Assembly: GCF_000775285.1 (NCBI RefSeq)
Contig: NZ_JJML01000006.1
Location: 1 to 64,000, forward strand
Length of the DNA: 64,000 bases
Direction of reading: 5' to 3'
Source of the DNA: Neosynechococcus sphagnicola sy1
GTDB taxonomy: Bacteria; Cyanobacteriota; Cyanobacteriia; Neosynechococcales; Neosynechococcaceae
In this document: piece by piece, positions 63,185 to 64,000 of the stretch
How positions within the stretch are numbered: the first letter of the stretch is position 1
Layout of the letters: every line of letters starts with the position of its first letter
Position numbers and translations under genes: made by a program
The notes under the pieces: generated by a model
Told to the model about the DNA's origin: nothing
Databases searched by the model: none
Seen by the model: only the letters and a program-made list of their open reading frames with translations

Positions 63185-64000
63185 ATGGTTCCGAAAAACT
63201 TAGCTATTGATATCGCAATTGTTGGTATGTCTGCCCTGTTCCCAGGCGCTAAAGACTTAGGCTCCTATTGGCAGAATATTCTCAACAAGGTAAATGCTGT
63301 ACGAGACGCTTCTGAAACATGGATTGGCCCCTATTTTGACCCAACTTCCACCGAGAATGATCGTGTTTATACCCGTAAAGGGGGCTTTCTAGAGGATTTA
63401 GCTGAATTTAACCCAGTGGAGTTTGGGATTATGCCCAACTCCGTTGATGGGGGAGATCCTGACCACTTTCTCTCTCTCAAGTTAGCCCAAGATGCGCTGA
63501 AGGATGCTGGCTATCTAGACCCGAGATTTAGTCATGAAAAAACCGGCATTATCTTGGGCAGAGGAACTTATTTTAATCGGGGGTTCGGCACGGTTCTTCA
63601 GCATGGGTTAGTTGTTGATCAAACGTTGGATTTGCTGAAACAACTGGTACCGGGGCTGGAGGACAAGCTCCTCAGAACGATTCGTCAAGAATTAAAAGCA
63701 AGTCTTCCTCCCTTTACGGCTGAAATGGCTCCAGGAGTTGTGCCCAATGTGGTCACGGGGCGGATTGCGAATCGGTTAAACCTCATGGGTCCCAACTATT
63801 TAATTGATGCCGCTTGCGCCTCTTCCTTAATTGCAGTTGAATTGGCAATGCAGGAGCTACAGAGCGGTCGCTGTGACATGATGTTGGCTGGTGGGGTTCA
63901 GGCTTCTACACCACCCCAAGTTCATATGGTTTTTTGTCAGCTTGGAGCCTTATCACGGTCGCAAATTCGTCCCTTCGATCTATCTGCGGACGGCACGCTC
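63185..64000 (+). CDS. second ketosynthase protein of the lipid-synthase cluster, N-terminal part
   Basis: ATG 63185 opens a frame that stays open to the window end (272 residues), so the gene is partial. It begins directly with a ketosynthase domain: DIAIVGMSALFPGAKDLGSYW, DHFLSLKLAQDALKDAGY, GRIANRLNLMGPNYLIDAACASSLIAVEL with nucleophile Cys211. It then runs VHMVFCQLGALSR to RPFDLSADGTL. It follows the megasynthase stop by 90 bases and is surely in the same operon. Its KS is not closely similar to the first. By analogy with Pfa/Hgl loci it may be a PfaC- or HglC-like protein with chain-length-factor or further domains downstream, which cannot be seen. Confidence 0.9.
   Translation, partial: MVPKNLAIDIAIVGMSALFPGAKDLGSYWQNILNKVNAVRDASETWIGPYFDPTSTENDRVYTRKGGFLEDLAEFNPVEFGIMPNSVDGGDPDHFLSLKLAQDALKDAGYLDPRFSHEKTGIILGRGTYFNRGFGTVLQHGLVVDQTLDLLKQLVPGLEDKLLRTIRQELKASLPPFTAEMAPGVVPNVVTGRIANRLNLMGPNYLIDAACASSLIAVELAMQELQSGRCDMMLAGGVQASTPPQVHMVFCQLGALSRSQIRPFDLSADGTL

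Noticed and set aside
54277-64000. Proof that the organism forms heterocysts
   Set aside because: Similarity to HglE-type synthases is not enough; related loci occur in cyanobacteria without heterocysts, and no nif, het or pat gene is seen.

Overview
This is a cyanobacterial chromosome segment. It carries photosystem I genes (psaK, psaF, psaJ), a psb34-type photosystem II assembly gene, a GUN4-domain gene, a Tab2-family gene and a carboxysome-positioning pair (mcdA/mcdB). The palindrome GCGATCGC (HIP1, for example at 18919-18926) recurs throughout, as in many cyanobacteria. A heterocyst-glycolipid or PUFA-synthase-like megasynthase closes the window. No rRNA, tRNA, CRISPR array, transposase or prophage gene was recognised.

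Layout. 1-7.0 kb: a minus-strand chemosensory operon, cheW - mcp - cheR - mcp - cheW - cheA, with cheA cut by the window edge. 7.3-15.3 kb: a tRNA-modification methyltransferase (mnmD), two small unknown proteins, isoaspartyl peptidase, a GUN4 protein, a 2H phosphoesterase, psaK, mcdA/mcdB, a TPR membrane protein and type 2 IPP isomerase. 15.6-29.7 kb: a very large polytopic membrane protein, an HSL-type esterase, miaA, gyrB, a secreted alpha/beta hydrolase, a PrsW-like protease, cobU and a class A penicillin-binding protein. 29.9-45 kb: tyrS, pyrF, a livH-type permease, a fused peptide-ABC ATPase, a WecG/TagA glycosyltransferase, psb34 with a small PSII-like partner, a Tab2 gene, nadC, a cation/proton antiporter, map, nadA, a metallophosphoesterase and thrS. 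45-53.7 kb: DUF2973 and DUF389 membrane proteins, psaJ/psaF, tsaD, a GNAT, plsC, a secreted TPR-like protein, bolA-grxD, ilvC and a YdcF protein. 54.3-64 kb: a lipid/polyketide megasynthase of about 2,938 aa, then a second ketosynthase gene cut by the window end.

Sequence quality matters here. At least fourteen breaks affect thirteen long genes, including essential gyrB and thrS, and nearly all fall in a homopolymer run. Most require removal of one base. This looks like homopolymer length error in the source sequence rather than real gene decay, so I give each such gene as one feature and note the break. Whether any break is real needs read-level evidence.

The most interesting content is the megasynthase with two N-terminal nitronate-monooxygenase/PfaD-like barrels fused to KS-AT-ACP-ACP-KR-DH. 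Next come the McdAB pair, recognised from a Walker A box lacking the signature lysine plus a small tryptophan-ended partner, and a triple HLR1 (RpaB) element over the psb34 promoter. Further points are a CheA whose first Hpt domain has lost its histidine and a dyad operator candidate upstream of nadA.
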